A DNA stretch of 64,000 bases from assembly GCA_022578605.1 (NCBI GenBank), contig MU394143.1:1-64000 (forward strand), in the 5' to 3' direction. The translations under genes and the position numbers were made by a program. Shown here one piece after another: positions 9,606-20,919 of the stretch (positions are counted from its first letter, which is position 1; every line of letters starts with the position of its first letter). The notes beneath the pieces were generated by a model. That model was not told where the DNA came from, did no database searches, and saw only the letters and a program-made list of their open reading frames with translations. Source of the DNA: Camillea tinctor (taxonomy: Eukaryota; Ascomycota; Sordariomycetes; Xylariales; Xylariaceae).

Positions 9606-10205
9606 TAGGGCGATATTTCCCGTCGGCCTGGTGCTTGTCGAGTGTTGATTCGGTTCAGTTATCGAGTATTGGTGCTGTACCGTCACATTAGGCAGAATGT
9701 CGTTTGAGACTTCAAACTAATAGTAGCAATCAGATATGCTCACTCTTTTACATTGACCTCACGCTGCTCCATGATTCATCCGCCGAGGAGGCAGGCTTCA
9801 CAAATGAACGCGTATTGCAATCCCACCAGAAGAAAAACCAGCCTATTGACCAGAATTAATCTATCTGTTAGTCGATCAAGTCGGTTGGTTGTTGTTGTTG
9901 TTGTTGTTGTTCATAAGTTGGATGCAAGGGGCATGTAGAACTTACCAACTGCTTCAGTCACAAGGAGTTAGAACTAACGGCCTCCGACGGCATGCAAGGG
10001 AGAAGAGGGGCATTTGCTATTCTTCGGGACCGACACTGCAAGAGTATCGTTTGTTGGACTCGGAGGCAATGTTAAACAGGTTTCGATATAGTAACATATC
10101 ATCCAAATGCTCCTCATTCAACCTGAACTCATGGTGGGGGCAGGAAATCGCAAGATCTAGATTTACATGATGGGAAATTTCCCACCTACTTAAAAGAGCG
10201 AGTGG
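9606..10205. other. Intergenic spacer with a TTG microsatellite
   Basis: No coding motif is seen on either strand. A (TTG)n tract of about eight units lies near 9889-9912. Confidence 0.6.
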
Positions 10206-10406
10206 ATGCCAACATGGTCCAATAAGACAACTTGGTTATTAGACACGGTGCTGCCGCACATCCCCTTCAGCGTCGAGGGGGACGTAGTCCGCGGCCGCAG
10301 CGCTTGCGACGGCCTGGGCCTCATGGCGGCGCAGATCTTCGCCGTCGAGGAGCTGCACGCCGAGGGGAGACTTTACGGAGTAGACACAAAGGAAACAGCC
10401 TACTAA
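10206..10406 (+). pseudogene. M20 metallopeptidase fragment
   Basis: A short frame carries DTVLPHIPFSVEGDVVRGRS followed by ACDGLGLMAAQIFAVEEL. This matches the M20 (acetylornithine deacetylase/ArgE-type) signature in which a metal-binding Asp lies in H-x-D-T-V-P and another in G-R-G-x-x-D-x-K-G. The leading metal-ligand His is absent and the usual DDKG reads DGLG. Only about 45 residues of a roughly 400-residue family remain. The fragment is GC-rich compared with its surroundings, so it is an isolated relic. Confidence 0.55.
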
Positions 10407-10619
10407 GGAACTGTGTCCTGGCGCCCCAAAAGCCATGCTTCTTATAGAGAATCCTCCCAGTAACCAATCGATAGACTAAGTTTAACTCATGTCTTAGTGC
10501 GTTGATACTCCCCATCTAACGCCACAATACTATTCTCCTTGAGGTCTCTCAATGTGTTTCGGCCTCTAAAAACCCACTAGATGGCCTTGCTCCAGTTGTC
10601 CGAAGAAACCCTCATATAT

Positions 10620-11130
10620 AGTTTTCGCCAGTGATATCCTCCTAATTGACCAATCGAAGGTACTCGCGGTCAACGCCTGTGGCAATACAACCAACAAACA
10701 GATTCACTTCTTCAAAAGCAGAGACGTCGAGGCTGTGGGCTTCGTCACTGTCAAGTGAATTGCCTCGTCTTGATAGAAATATGAGTTTCTTCCAGTTATC
10801 ACCAAACACAAAACATGCGATGTCCTGGACCTATGACTTCTTCCCAAGAACCCGCAGTAATGCAACTGGCTTCTCGTCCTGATTTTGCATGCGAGCTTTT
10901 GCGTACTGTGCACACTTTACAGCGACAGCACGGTCCTTGGCAAGATAGACCATCGGGGCCGTCTGTGTCAACACTAATAAAGTCTGACGGTGCAGTGGTA
11001 GTCATATTATGGATAGCAATATGTTGATCGAGGTACCGTATGCGATGCTGCGCAACTCCTTTCCAGAGTTCTATATAACCATCTGGTATTGGTGCACCAG
11101 GCTCTGCAGTGGCTATCGCCGGAGTTGAAG
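10620..11130 (-). pseudogene. Degenerate coding remnant of unknown family
   Basis: On the minus strand a first frame (about 11130 to 10950) reads GVRISSTPAIATAEPGAPIP and ELWKGVAQHRIRYLDQHIAI. A second (about 10960 to 10640) reads AVKCAQYAKARMQNQDEKPV, then a stop, then FGDNWKKLIFLSRRGNSLDS and GVDREYLRLVN. The composition is protein-like over roughly 170 codons with one frameshift and at least two stops. I do not recognise the family. It runs up to the poly-T/assembly-gap region. Confidence 0.35.
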
Positions 11131-11147
11131 ATATTCGAACACCTATG

Positions 11148-11149
<2 letters not shown>

Positions 11150-11206
<57 letters not shown>

Positions 11207-11352
11207 GGTGTAATTTTTGTAAATTGATCGGANNNNNNNNNNAAAAAAACCCTGTTTGTCCTGTTATATTACCAATATTTTTTATTGTTTTTTTAAGTTT
11301 TTTTTTATTTTTAATTTTTTTTTTTTTTATTTTTTTTTTTTTTTTTTAAAAA

Positions 11353-11395
<43 letters not shown>
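11150..11395. other. Homopolymer block with assembly gap
   Basis: A run of about 36 T (11150-11185) is followed by 23 G (11186-11208), a ten-N gap (11233-11242), and mainly poly-T with short A runs to 11395. Sequence and length here are unreliable. The gap is best treated as an unknown-size join. Confidence 0.9.
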
Positions 11396-11396
<1 letters not shown>

Positions 11397-12091
11397 GCTA
11401 GCGACCCATCTTGTTAGTGTGTAAGTTTTCAAATTGAATCGTAAAGAGGTTAAAGTCCTAAATAAAGTAAACCTTTAATAACAAGGTTAAAACTTATAAT
11501 GGGTTTTTAAGGTTCTGATATGGAATAATGTGGATATGGTATATTGGTTGTTGTAGGAGTGATGTTTGAAAGCTAGGTTACTGGTACTGCATCGCTAACA
11601 TTTATAGCACACCCCACCAGTTCCTCGTTTTTTTGGCCTATAACAATAAGTTAAGTTATGTTTTTAAATAATAGTTCGCTTAATTAATAGTGGTTAACTT
11701 ACGAACGTAAAAGTGGCCGAAAACTAAAGTGTATCGAAGTCTATCTACAAATCCAATCGTCATACTTGAGCTATGAGGCAAGCATTACAGCTATCAAATC
11801 TTTCTAGGTTAGATTAATGCAAGCACAACTACTACGTCCTGTTCAGGAGAAGCTGCGAGTATCTAGCGCAAGTAGAACCGTGCTGTGAACATTCATGCCT
11901 TCCACATCTCGTCAAATAGAAAATACGGCTCGTTACATTACTATTACGATAGCACCCGCCGTTGATCCCATGGTTCCGGCGGGCGGCATAGGCGGAGGAA
12001 TAGTGGACCTACCTAGCCTAGGTGCATAATGTATGTACCTAGTACCGATGCGACCCATGTGCTGCCAAGCATACTATTTACCCCTCCAACG

Positions 12092-12145
<54 letters not shown>

Positions 12146-12484
12146 ATAACCTCCCCTGCCCCTTTGTCCCCTCCCCCTCCCCCTCCCTCTAACCTTCCCC
12201 CAAAATTGACCTACCAATAATCAGTTAGTTTCCCCAAGGTTAAGCAAGAGTTTAAAAAAAAAGAAAAAGAAAAAAATTTATCCACTAATAACTTGAGATA
12301 TTACTGGATGATTAATCACCTACTACTTTTTATACCTTGATCTTTACCTCATCTCTACATACTGCTAACTAGGTTACCTCATATCATACCACTGACAATT
12401 ATACACATTATCCCTTCAAAACTACTACTTTCTCGTCTCCCTTTCCTCTCTTCCCACGACGAAAGCAGATGTCCAGTCTTCGCC
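11396..12484. other. Gene-free spacer ending in poly-A and pyrimidine tracts
   Basis: No supportable coding region. It contains T11-A41 (12092-12143), a C-rich tract (about 12151-12200) and a CT-rich leader immediately upstream of the next gene. Confidence 0.6.
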
Positions 12485-13622
12485 ATGGCCGCACATGGTA
12501 GTAGGAGCGGTAGTCATAGCAGCCCGCGCAGCCTTGCTGACGCCACGCGCTTCACTTCCAATACACCCCACGCGAAGACAAAAGCCGCCACCGCAGCCGC
12601 ATCCGCCATACCCAAGTCCAGCACAGCCTCTACCGGCAGTCGGTCCACCAATCCTCGTTCACCACCGCACCTACCGGGTAGGGAGAGAGGAGGAACGGGA
12701 CCTGGAGCTGGAGCGAGCAAAGCGGCGCCTGCGAGCACGTCGACGCAAGCAAGACCCGAGACGCTTGATGAGCGAGTACGGCGTCTGCGTGCTGCTCATC
12801 TAGCCGCGAAGCAGCATAACATATCCCGTATTGATCGCTTTCTCGAACGCTCGAGACGTACTTTCGATGCTGTCCACAAATTCAGTATTGCCGGCCTCAT
12901 TGGCTTTAGCAGTACGTACTTACCCTTCCCCTCCTCTTGCTCTTCTGAGGTTGGTGATATCGCTAACTGACACGCCTACTATCCGCCTAGCTCTCGCCCT
13001 ATTTGCTGGCACCTACGCCACCGTCGACATGATCATGATCAATCGCAAGCGGCGCAATGAGTTCTTCGCTATGCAGAAGCAGATGGAAGAGGACAGTCTC
13101 GAGTCCGCCCGCCTCGCCTACATGACCGGTACCGCAACCGAGGAGCAAATCTCGCTCGTCGAAGAGGCCACGGCCAAGGCAAACCAGGCCGGCATGCAGC
13201 TGCCCTCTCTGCTGTCTGTGCCGCAGGCCGCAGCACCCGCCGGGGGGCGCAAGGAGGCCGGAACGGCGACGGAGCGGTCGGCATGGCCCGGAGAAGCCAT
13301 GGTTGAGACCAGCATGTCGGCAACGGGCGAGGCGGACCCGCCCCAGAAGAGGGAAGGCCTGGCCGGGTGGCTGTTCGGTGGGCTGAAGAAGGAGGAGTCG
13401 CGGGAAGACCTAGATTTTGCTGCTGAGGCAGCCGCCGCTTCAGGCCAGGTATCCCATGCTGAGAGGACCAAGATAGCGGACGAGGTGCAGCATCCGCTGA
13501 AGAGCCAGGCTAAAACAGTATTTGAGCAGGAGAGGGAAAATCAGAGGAAAGGGGGTTCGCTCGATCAGCTAGGCCTAGACGATAAACCGAAAAGTGCTGA
13601 AGGCAAAAAGGGATGGTGGTAG
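12485..13622 (+). CDS. COX14-like cytochrome c oxidase assembly-domain protein
   Basis: Exons 12485-12911 and 12991-13622 give 352 residues. The 79-bp intron has donor GTACGT, branch site GCTAAC and acceptor CTAG, and splits the codon after GLIGFS. The start lies in CCATGG. Residues 1-95 are a low-complexity Ser/Ala/Pro-rich leader, plausibly including a mitochondrial targeting region. The conserved core is DERVRRLRAAHLAAKQH, then RFLERSRRTFDAVHKF, then one membrane segment (about 138-160), then NRKRRNEFFAMQKQMEE and ARLAYMTGTATEEQ. This resembles the fungal cytochrome oxidase c assembly (COX14) family, an inner-membrane complex IV assembly factor. The tail is acidic and helical and ends GKKGWW. 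Family name is from memory of motif layout, so moderate; mitochondrial single-span topology is better supported. Confidence 0.65.
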
Positions 13623-15346
13623 GAGGAACGGTCTCGTCCGACAACCCTACATGCGACGATACAACGGAGAGGTAAACGCCAAAGAAAATGGATATGAAAT
13701 GAGGACGAACCAATTGTATAGGAGAAGGTTGGTTCAATTGGGAGGCGAGCACCTAAAAATGGAAGGAGGTGTCTCATGATGTTCTGATATGTATGATGGA
13801 GAGAATCAAACAAACACACAACTTAACCTACTTAAGTACGCATAAGGGAGGACGATAAAAGGGAGCCAGGCCATTAAATACTGGTTGTATCATATACTAG
13901 TCTGCTAGAATATTAGGGGTCGTCATTGATGTGTCTCTTCGTATAGGACTTGGCTGGATATCACTACATATTCTCCTCTATGGGCTTATATCAGATATAT
14001 GGCAAAGAGAGCGATATAAGGCAAAAAGGACTAGTGGAAGACTTATCATCCCGAGTGAAGATTTGTTCTTCGGCAAGTTGAGTGACTTAATGTGATTTAT
14101 ATCTAGGTAACTACTTTCCTGTATAGCTTATAGTAGTTGTAAGCTATAAGTTAACTCACCATTTGCGCTGTTCTTGCGCACAACTAAAGGAAGTAGGTTA
14201 GATATATCAATCTTGGTCGGTTGAAGCATTAGCGCATATTAGATATCGAATTTTGTCACTAAGTTGGAGAAATGTATCAAAAATACCTAGGTATTTGGCA
14301 AAAAGAAAAAGAAAAGAAAAGACAACCATTGGATTTTGCCGCGTTGATGGTATATGTACTTTGGCACCTCCCCTAAAAAGAATGAAAAAAAAGAACGATA
14401 ACACGAAACCAAGATATCATACACGCTCAGTTCTTGGTCTGTCGCCAGTTTAGAAACCTAACAAAGCCACGCTCTAGACGCCGTGCACCCAGTCTTCCTC
14501 TTCCATAATTGAAAAAAAAAGCAAAAGGCCGAAAGGCAGGTATGGGAGGGTATTCTGCTCTCCTCTCTTTCCAAATTCATGTTTGTTTTGCTTTGCTATA
14601 CCCTGAGTGCAATACAAAAAGGAAAAGAATAAACAACTAAACAGATGTATAACTTCCATTAGCTGAAATGCAGTAAGTGAATGTGTAATAAAGTGGTATA
14701 AAGGTATATAAATGAATGACCGCCCGGGTGAATCGTCGAAAGAGAGTGGAAATCCGAAGTCAGGAAAGAAGAAAAAAAGGAAAAAAGCCGAATGGCGAAT
14801 GTAATATACGCTCATGCCGCTCGGGGCCATTGTTTGCTGTCTTCCTACCACAGGAAAGACCCCCTTTCGCAATTATACACCCCAGTCGTAGTAATGTTGT
14901 AGTAGTGGACAGGCGAGAATATTACTGAAAAGGCAGCTGCGGTACGTAGGCGAGACAGTGGACTGCGTTATGCCATACTGATAACGAGCCGAGGAATGAT
15001 CATCTATTGGGGGAAAGCCTTCCTCGACTCCTCTAGTCCCTCGAACAACCCCCCAAAACTCTTAAAAACTAACACGCAGTTGGCATAACTTAGGGCGTAA
15101 TAACTGGCGACGTTTCCGTGTCCCGAGTATGTCTGTTTCGCATGGAATGCTTCCCGAACCGCGGACTGCACCGTTTCCAGGGGTCCCCAACGAGAGCTGA
15201 TTTCGAGCCGATAACGCCGGGCCATCCAGGGACTTCTCTTCAGGTATCATCATCAAGTCTTGCAATATGCGTGGCATTCCTTTATCATAGCCATCTACTG
15301 CTAGCAAATCCTTGTGCCACTCGTTCATCACCCCGTTTTCCCCGTA
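13623..15346. other. Convergent intergenic region
   Basis: It lies between the 3' ends of two genes. No supportable gene is seen; short frames on both strands lack motifs. It contains A-rich purine tracts (about 14298-14320) and one TACCTAGGTA palindrome at 14284. The part from about 15000 to 15346 is probably the 3' UTR of the minus-strand gene. Confidence 0.55.
14284..14293. repeat. TACCTAGGTA palindrome
   Basis: Perfect 10-bp palindrome, one of at least nine in the window; intergenic between the COX14-like and GYRADCEKC-motif genes. Confidence 0.8.
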
Positions 15347-16391
15347 CTAAGAGATAATGATGTGGTTGAAGTGACCAGGGATTTTCATGCGACATTTTTC
15401 GCAGTCGGCTCGGTATCCTATACTGAACGACTTCTTCATACCTGGCTGTATGGTCCAGCTGTTAAGCGTATGCTTGCTACGAGAATGGCCGAATTTGCCG
15501 CGCGGAGAAGGCGTTGCAGGGGCTGACAATGGAGAGGCACCCTCCGTGTCCATCATGGCTGCATCACTTTCGACAGGTTGTGGGGGAGACTGGATATTGG
15601 GGTGGATAGCCATAGCATGTGGGTTAGTCGAATGCGGCATGTGCGGCAAGTATGGTCTCTGGATCTGCGCAGGAGAACATGAATCCAAGATCATGCCGGG
15701 GCTCGTAGGAACATCTTCACCCCCATTTTCACTAATCGGAGATGGTAGACGGCGATTCTGCACCATAGTCCATTCGGTACCACCATCAAGTGACCGAGGT
15801 ATCGAAGGATCTTGTCTCTGCGGAAAGGATCTCGGTTGGGCGAAGCTAGTCTCGTGCTCGGTGATAGCGCCGTTGGTTGCATGATGCGCACCTTGGTTGA
15901 CCGGTCCCCAATTGCTTCCCCGTACTTGGGCAGCAAAGGTGCAATGGATCGGAGTAGGCATCCGTCCAGTGTTGCTTGGAGCCGTGGAATCCGGCTGGGA
16001 GGAACCAGGATGGAGGTGTCGTGGGGAGGGATAGTTATCCACCATCATGTCCATGTCGAAGTCCATGGGTAGATTTGGGCGCCGCTGATGCAGCATATCC
16101 TCCGAATCGGAATCGGTCGGGGTTATCGTGGTGGCCGGAAAACTAAGGGGCGCCGTGCATCGTCTGTGTGTCGGCAGTGAAGTCCGTACTGGAAGAGTAT
16201 GTAGGCGTTTCTATTTGGAACAAAAAAAAAGGAGATGAGGTTAGCAGGAATCCTCACAGCAGTCATGAACGGTGGCTTACATTTCGATGCTCCGTGAATC
16301 CTTGGGTGCCACCCATAGCCATATCGAGCTCTACCTCTTCATCCTCCCGAACCCGTTTCCGGGAAGATTCAGACCACTGCTGACTGAACAT
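15347..16391 (-). CDS. Conserved fungal protein with C-terminal GYRADCEKC motif
   Basis: Two exons, 16281-16391 and 15347-16210, give 324 residues. The 70-bp intron has donor GTAAGC and acceptor ATAG. The first exon encodes MFSQQWSESSRKRVREDEEV and an acidic/basic segment. The middle is disordered and rich in Pro, Ser, His and Met. The conserved end reads HSRSKHTLNSWTIQPGMKK, then GYRADCEKCRMKIPGHFNHI. The paired Cys (C-E-K-C) and flanking His suggest a small metal site, but this is inference. I recognise this as a widely conserved but unnamed ascomycete protein. The basic N-terminus RKRVRED suggests nuclear location. No enzyme signature is seen. Confidence 0.78.
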
Positions 16392-18613
16392 TACCTGGCC
16401 TGGTGAAAACAAGCCTTCCTATGCGGACGTATAGTGACAAATGAGGTGGTCTCGAGGACCTCGAGGGCTATATGACTATATGCGACAATCGATGAGGCGC
16501 GATAGGGTAAGAAGTCCAGGACGCGCGCAAGGGCCGACACGAAGAATATATAAATGTGTGGTATATTTGGGCTACCTAGCGACTAGCGAAAGAGGAGGCG
16601 TTCTGGTATATCGTGGCTGAGGTTCAGCTCCTCCACAGGTTGGTACGTCAACCTCCTTCCTGAATTCCAGAGTCGAGGTGGTGGGGGGAGAGGGGAGCTA
16701 TGAATCTGCTTTTCTGATATGAATGACACTGATGTTTTTTATTCTATGGTAGAGACTCGGAGGAGGAGGGTGAGAAAAAGGGAAGAATACAAAAAAAGAA
16801 AAAGAAAAAACAAGAGAAAAAAGTATTCAAAGAAATAAAATAAAATAAAAAGAGAGAGAAGGAAATACTGGTACGTGCTTAGTACGGAATGAATGGGTAT
16901 GAAGAAAGAAAGGAAAAGGTGTGTTCGTATGTTAACATTAGTTTAAGATGGATGGAAATGGAAATGGAAAATGGGAGTGAAAGTGGTAGTACAACTAGTA
17001 GTGGTGGTGGTGGAGAGGCTAATCCCAGGGATGCGGATGCCGATGACGAGACTCTGGTGCCAAGGGTCAAGGATGGCCCTCCCATATGGAATGTTTGGGG
17101 GAACAAATGTACTTGCTCTCCCGAGGTCAGTAGGCAGCTTAGGAGGGAACGGTTATTAGCCAACTGGAAGTTCTCGAACCACGCTCATTACCGAATTCCG
17201 AATTTACCGTCACCCTGCCGTTTCGCGACCTTTTCCTTTTTACACATTGGCCATCTCCGTTAGACCACCGTTTTACACCTATTTAGATAATCGATGGTCA
17301 GTAACGGAATAAAAACTGTAGGTGTAGTGTTACTGCATTTCTAATTAGTGGACCATGCAATTTACCTTTGTAATTGCTCCTTATTTCATGCTGTACTGTG
17401 AAGTCCTTAGCTTTATGTAATCAAAACGCGCAATTACCTAGGTATGTACTAAGCATATGTAGTTGTAAATGATGGAATTAAAGCACCTGTCTAGGCACAT
17501 ATATATTTTATGACGTACAAATTGCCTTTCTTCTTAAGTTAGTATTAGCAGTTAGTAGGTTACACTACGTTCTACCCGCATACTAACTTCAGTAACTGCC
17601 TGCATGACTGGACTAGGCCACCGTAATGAACAAGAATCAAAAGAAACTTTATGCTTTATTGAGGGCAAGCAGTTGTTCCTCCCTCTTGCACGTCAATTCG
17701 TGGCAGTCATTGGTTCTTATCGTCTGACATACCTAAGCGCACCTTTTCCGGAAGTCTTATCGAACTCGGACAAAGAGGAGATACCTAACAACCGCTACCA
17801 TTTTTATCATTTGGTTTCAGGATTGCTTCATCGTACCACAGGGGGTCTCTTGTTTTGTGTGCAGTTGCTCAACTTATACCTAACCTGTAGGTTATTATGA
17901 ATAACAATTTGTCTTTTCATCCCCTACCTAATCGTTTTCAACCAATCAAGCCGTTTCCTTGATTTCCCCCGACATAAGTGCTATTTCCTTTTTCACTTCA
18001 TTTCCATCGATAAACCCCCTTACCTCCTCCTATGTACTGCCCTACACTACATTGCCAATATCTTCGCCAGTGCTGCCTTTGCCACCGCTTCTGTTGGCAT
18101 CGACCTAATCATAGAATAGAATAGAGGGTAGGATGGGGATTCTAGCTAGAGAGCTTCCCCTCTCCCTATCGCCTCAGCCATCGCGAAGCTACCTCTTAGC
18201 AATGAACACCTCCCCTCAAACCCCCTCAAACCTCCAACCGCTAATAAGTCTAGTACTATTATTAATCCATTGATCTTCCGGAACTTTAGCTAGACTAACT
18301 ATAGATCTGCATTTGCTTATCGAATAGATCATCCTTTTCTTATTAATCGTATACATCTATCTCCATGCACCTCCCAAGTGAATGGATAGAATATATATGG
18401 ATAGACGTCTCTCACCAACAGTTCTTAGACAATTGCACAACGCCATTTCTTCCACCTACCTAGAGAACATGCCTGTGGGGTGTTATATTTAACCCAATAA
18501 AATCATATTTAAGGATGTGTTCGATCACGAGCAACGAAGTAGGTATGATGGTATAGATAGATAGGGGTAAGCAATACATACTACCCGTAACAAGAGTATA
18601 AAGTCACCCAATT
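16392..18613. other. Gene-poor intergenic region
   Basis: The first few hundred bases are the promoter of the minus-strand gene. A-rich tracts lie at about 16780-16860, a GTG-repeat near 17000, and a TACCTAGGTA palindrome at 17435. Frames at 16889-17263 (plus) and 17604-17900 (plus) have no conserved motif and I do not accept them as genes. Confidence 0.5.
17435..17444. repeat. TACCTAGGTA palindrome
   Basis: Perfect copy; intergenic. Confidence 0.8.
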
Positions 18614-19580
18614 CTATGAACCTAGCATTCCTATGACAACCTTTCCCCTCGCCTGTCCAATATTTAACCTTTCATAGGCCCCTTTGACTTTGCTGAAATC
18701 ATAGATGCTATCGATCACAATGTCGTTCTGCTTCGGCTCTGTGCCCTTCGCCAATCAGCCTGGGTTCTAACTCAAGATAATGCAACCATACGATAATCCC
18801 AGTCCAATATATCTCAGCAGCCATCGTAGACACATGCGAGGGTACAAGAAGTATATCATCTCTCACCCAGCGATGCCCAACCAGTTTTGTTACCTACGAT
18901 AGTCACATATCTGGAGGCCAGGCTGATACACTCCGTACCACCGACGCAATCCACAATAGAATCCGGCTTGAAGCTCGCGACGGCCGACCCCACCCCGTCG
19001 GGAGTGGTCGTATAGTCAACAGCTAGGACTGTCCAACCCCGCTCCCGTGCTAAACCATATCGCGTAGATGCCCGTGCTGGAACCCCCGCTGAGAATAGCA
19101 ATCCTATTATATGCTGGGGTTGGGTTCTTCCTAAACGGAACGCATTCCTTGATCGGGGTGTAAGCGCTCAGCCATACTAGAGGTAAGCTAGCTGCCTGCG
19201 CCTACGTTATGTGCGGCGGCTTTCTCATGATATATCTATTCTTAATATCGAGGATTGCAACCTCAATTAGAGAACTGGAACCATCCAAACTCGTGGAAAC
19301 ACCCATGATCTCATCACCTTTAGAGGAAGATATGCCTGAACCCATAGCTAGGACGACACAGGCGAAGTCCTTGCTTACGATCTTCGGTCCTCTGAAGCCG
19401 GGAAGGGGGAGGGTCTGAAGGGAAAAGTTCATCAGCGGAATGTATACTGGGGGATTGAGAGCGCTAGCATTGACCCGAAAGATGATATGGTTTGGAGCTG
19501 TTGCAGACGGAACCATCGTATCGCCCAATTGTAGAGTCTCGGGATAACCCGTCACCGTGTGGATCTAGAATTTCACACTT
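18614..19580 (-). pseudogene. MDR/zinc-type alcohol dehydrogenase-like (quinone oxidoreductase) pseudogene
   Basis: On the minus strand, pieces of a medium-chain dehydrogenase/reductase appear in order. The GroES-like N-terminus has GYPETLQLGDT, VNASALNPPVY, LPLPGFRGPKI and KGDEIMGV. After an in-frame TAG the chain continues AQAASLPLVWLSAYT, then the nucleotide-binding region ILSGGSSTGIYA. A frameshift then leads to RERGWTVLAVDYTTTPDGVG, where about 20 residues of the Rossmann fold (normally between VLAV and VDYT) are missing. After more stops the C-terminus reads IDSIYDFSKVKGAYERLNIG and ends with a natural stop at 18614. At least one stop, one or more frameshifts and an internal deletion make it inactive. 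The N-terminus is also incomplete. Closest to zinc-free reticulon-4-interacting/quinone-reductase-type MDRs. Confidence 0.75.
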
Positions 19581-20919
19581 GACATATTGTCGACGTCTTA
19601 GAACCTCTACACTAAAAAAAAAAAAGGGGGGGGGAGAGATAAGTTTGTAGTTGACTGTTTTGATTGGTCACGTTAAGGTATGGTTGATATGTATCAGATA
19701 GATGTTCCAAGCAGTGTCTCCGAGGAGTAGAAGTAGAGGTTTGATGAAGTTGATATGTTATGGGGCTTAATTATAACCCGTATGCGGATGTTGTCATCTA
19801 TATTGATGGCCCGGCACGGTAGAGTAGCGTTATCTAGCAAGCTAACACCTCTCTGTCATGTAGTCGTAAAAGGAACGATGAATATTGCCCAGGTGTATGC
19901 TCATATACTATGTGCAAGAGACAATATGAGCCTTTAGGAATTAGCCTATACCTCGAAGTCACGATTCAACATCGGGGTACAGAGTATATATTCCAACTCA
20001 ACGCTGCCTTGATATTGAGGTCATTTTTATTACCCGGAGTCCCAAATTACAGATGTAGGCTGCGATAACCAGAATGTTGAATATGAGAGAAGCATATCAC
20101 ATAATCTCCATGCCAGACTTAATACATAGACTCACAAGTCGGGTGCCGGGTTGTACACCACTAATGTGTATATAGTGAGACTGATTGATCTATTACTCCG
20201 TACAACATAAGGGGATTCATGTTGCTTGGTGATAATCAATGGCACGGGGCTGATTTAGATCGGCTAGCGGGTCTTCGGCTGGGACTTAATGTGCCTCATT
20301 AATTAATCGACAAGATAGATCCAATGTATAGGTGGGTGGGTAAATGACGTGCAGTTACTGTTATATGTTAGGAAGTCAGATGAGGTTATAAGTTAAAGGA
20401 TGTATCTATATGAATGTACCTTGAATTGAATTGGGAGGGGGAGGTGGAAATGGAGCCGGGTGAGAGGTTCAGCCACATAAGCACAGCCATCCATACAGTT
20501 TTTTAAGCCACCCGCCTACCACTGTACCTACGTCTAGTCCTGCAGGTGCATTGAGCACCCGGGTCAACTCTTGAATTTTGGTAGAAGGTAAGTACTTTAC
20601 CTACAGATCTGTACTACCTAGGTACTTAGTAGGCTGCCCCACATTACTTTAAGTTTTTTTTTTTCCCTCTTCCCCCCCCCCCCCCCCCCTTGGTACAAAT
20701 TCATGTACTTAGGTACTTACGTAGGGTTTTCAAGCCCTTCCAAAAAAAAATTTACCGAAAGTTTGCAGACTCTCGCAAGCGCAAAGCCAGTAGCACCCTT
20801 ACCCTCTCTAGCACTCCTGGGAAATTCTCGTGCCCTCCAATCTGGAGAATTGACGACCCGCGAGTGACGACCTTCTTTTCCCTTCAACAATCTCCCCATC
20901 TTGATCGCAAGTAGTCACC
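19581..20919. other. Intergenic region and eL13 promoter
   Basis: No coding motif. It holds an A12-G9 homopolymer pair (about 19613-19634), a palindrome at 20615, a run of about 18 C (20672-20689), and CT-rich sequence close to the eL13 start. Confidence 0.55.
20615..20624. repeat. TACCTAGGTA palindrome
   Basis: Perfect copy about 300 bp upstream of the eL13 start codon. Confidence 0.8.

Noticed and set aside
14474..14872. 132-codon minus-strand frame
   Set aside because: Low-complexity Phe/Ser runs from A-rich plus-strand sequence in a 3' intergenic region; no motif.
16889..17263. 124-codon plus-strand frame
   Set aside because: Met/Glu and Gly runs come from simple repeats; no splice context or conserved motif.
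17604..17900. 98-codon plus-strand frame
   Set aside because: No motif, non-ATG-like context and surrounded by stop-rich DNA.
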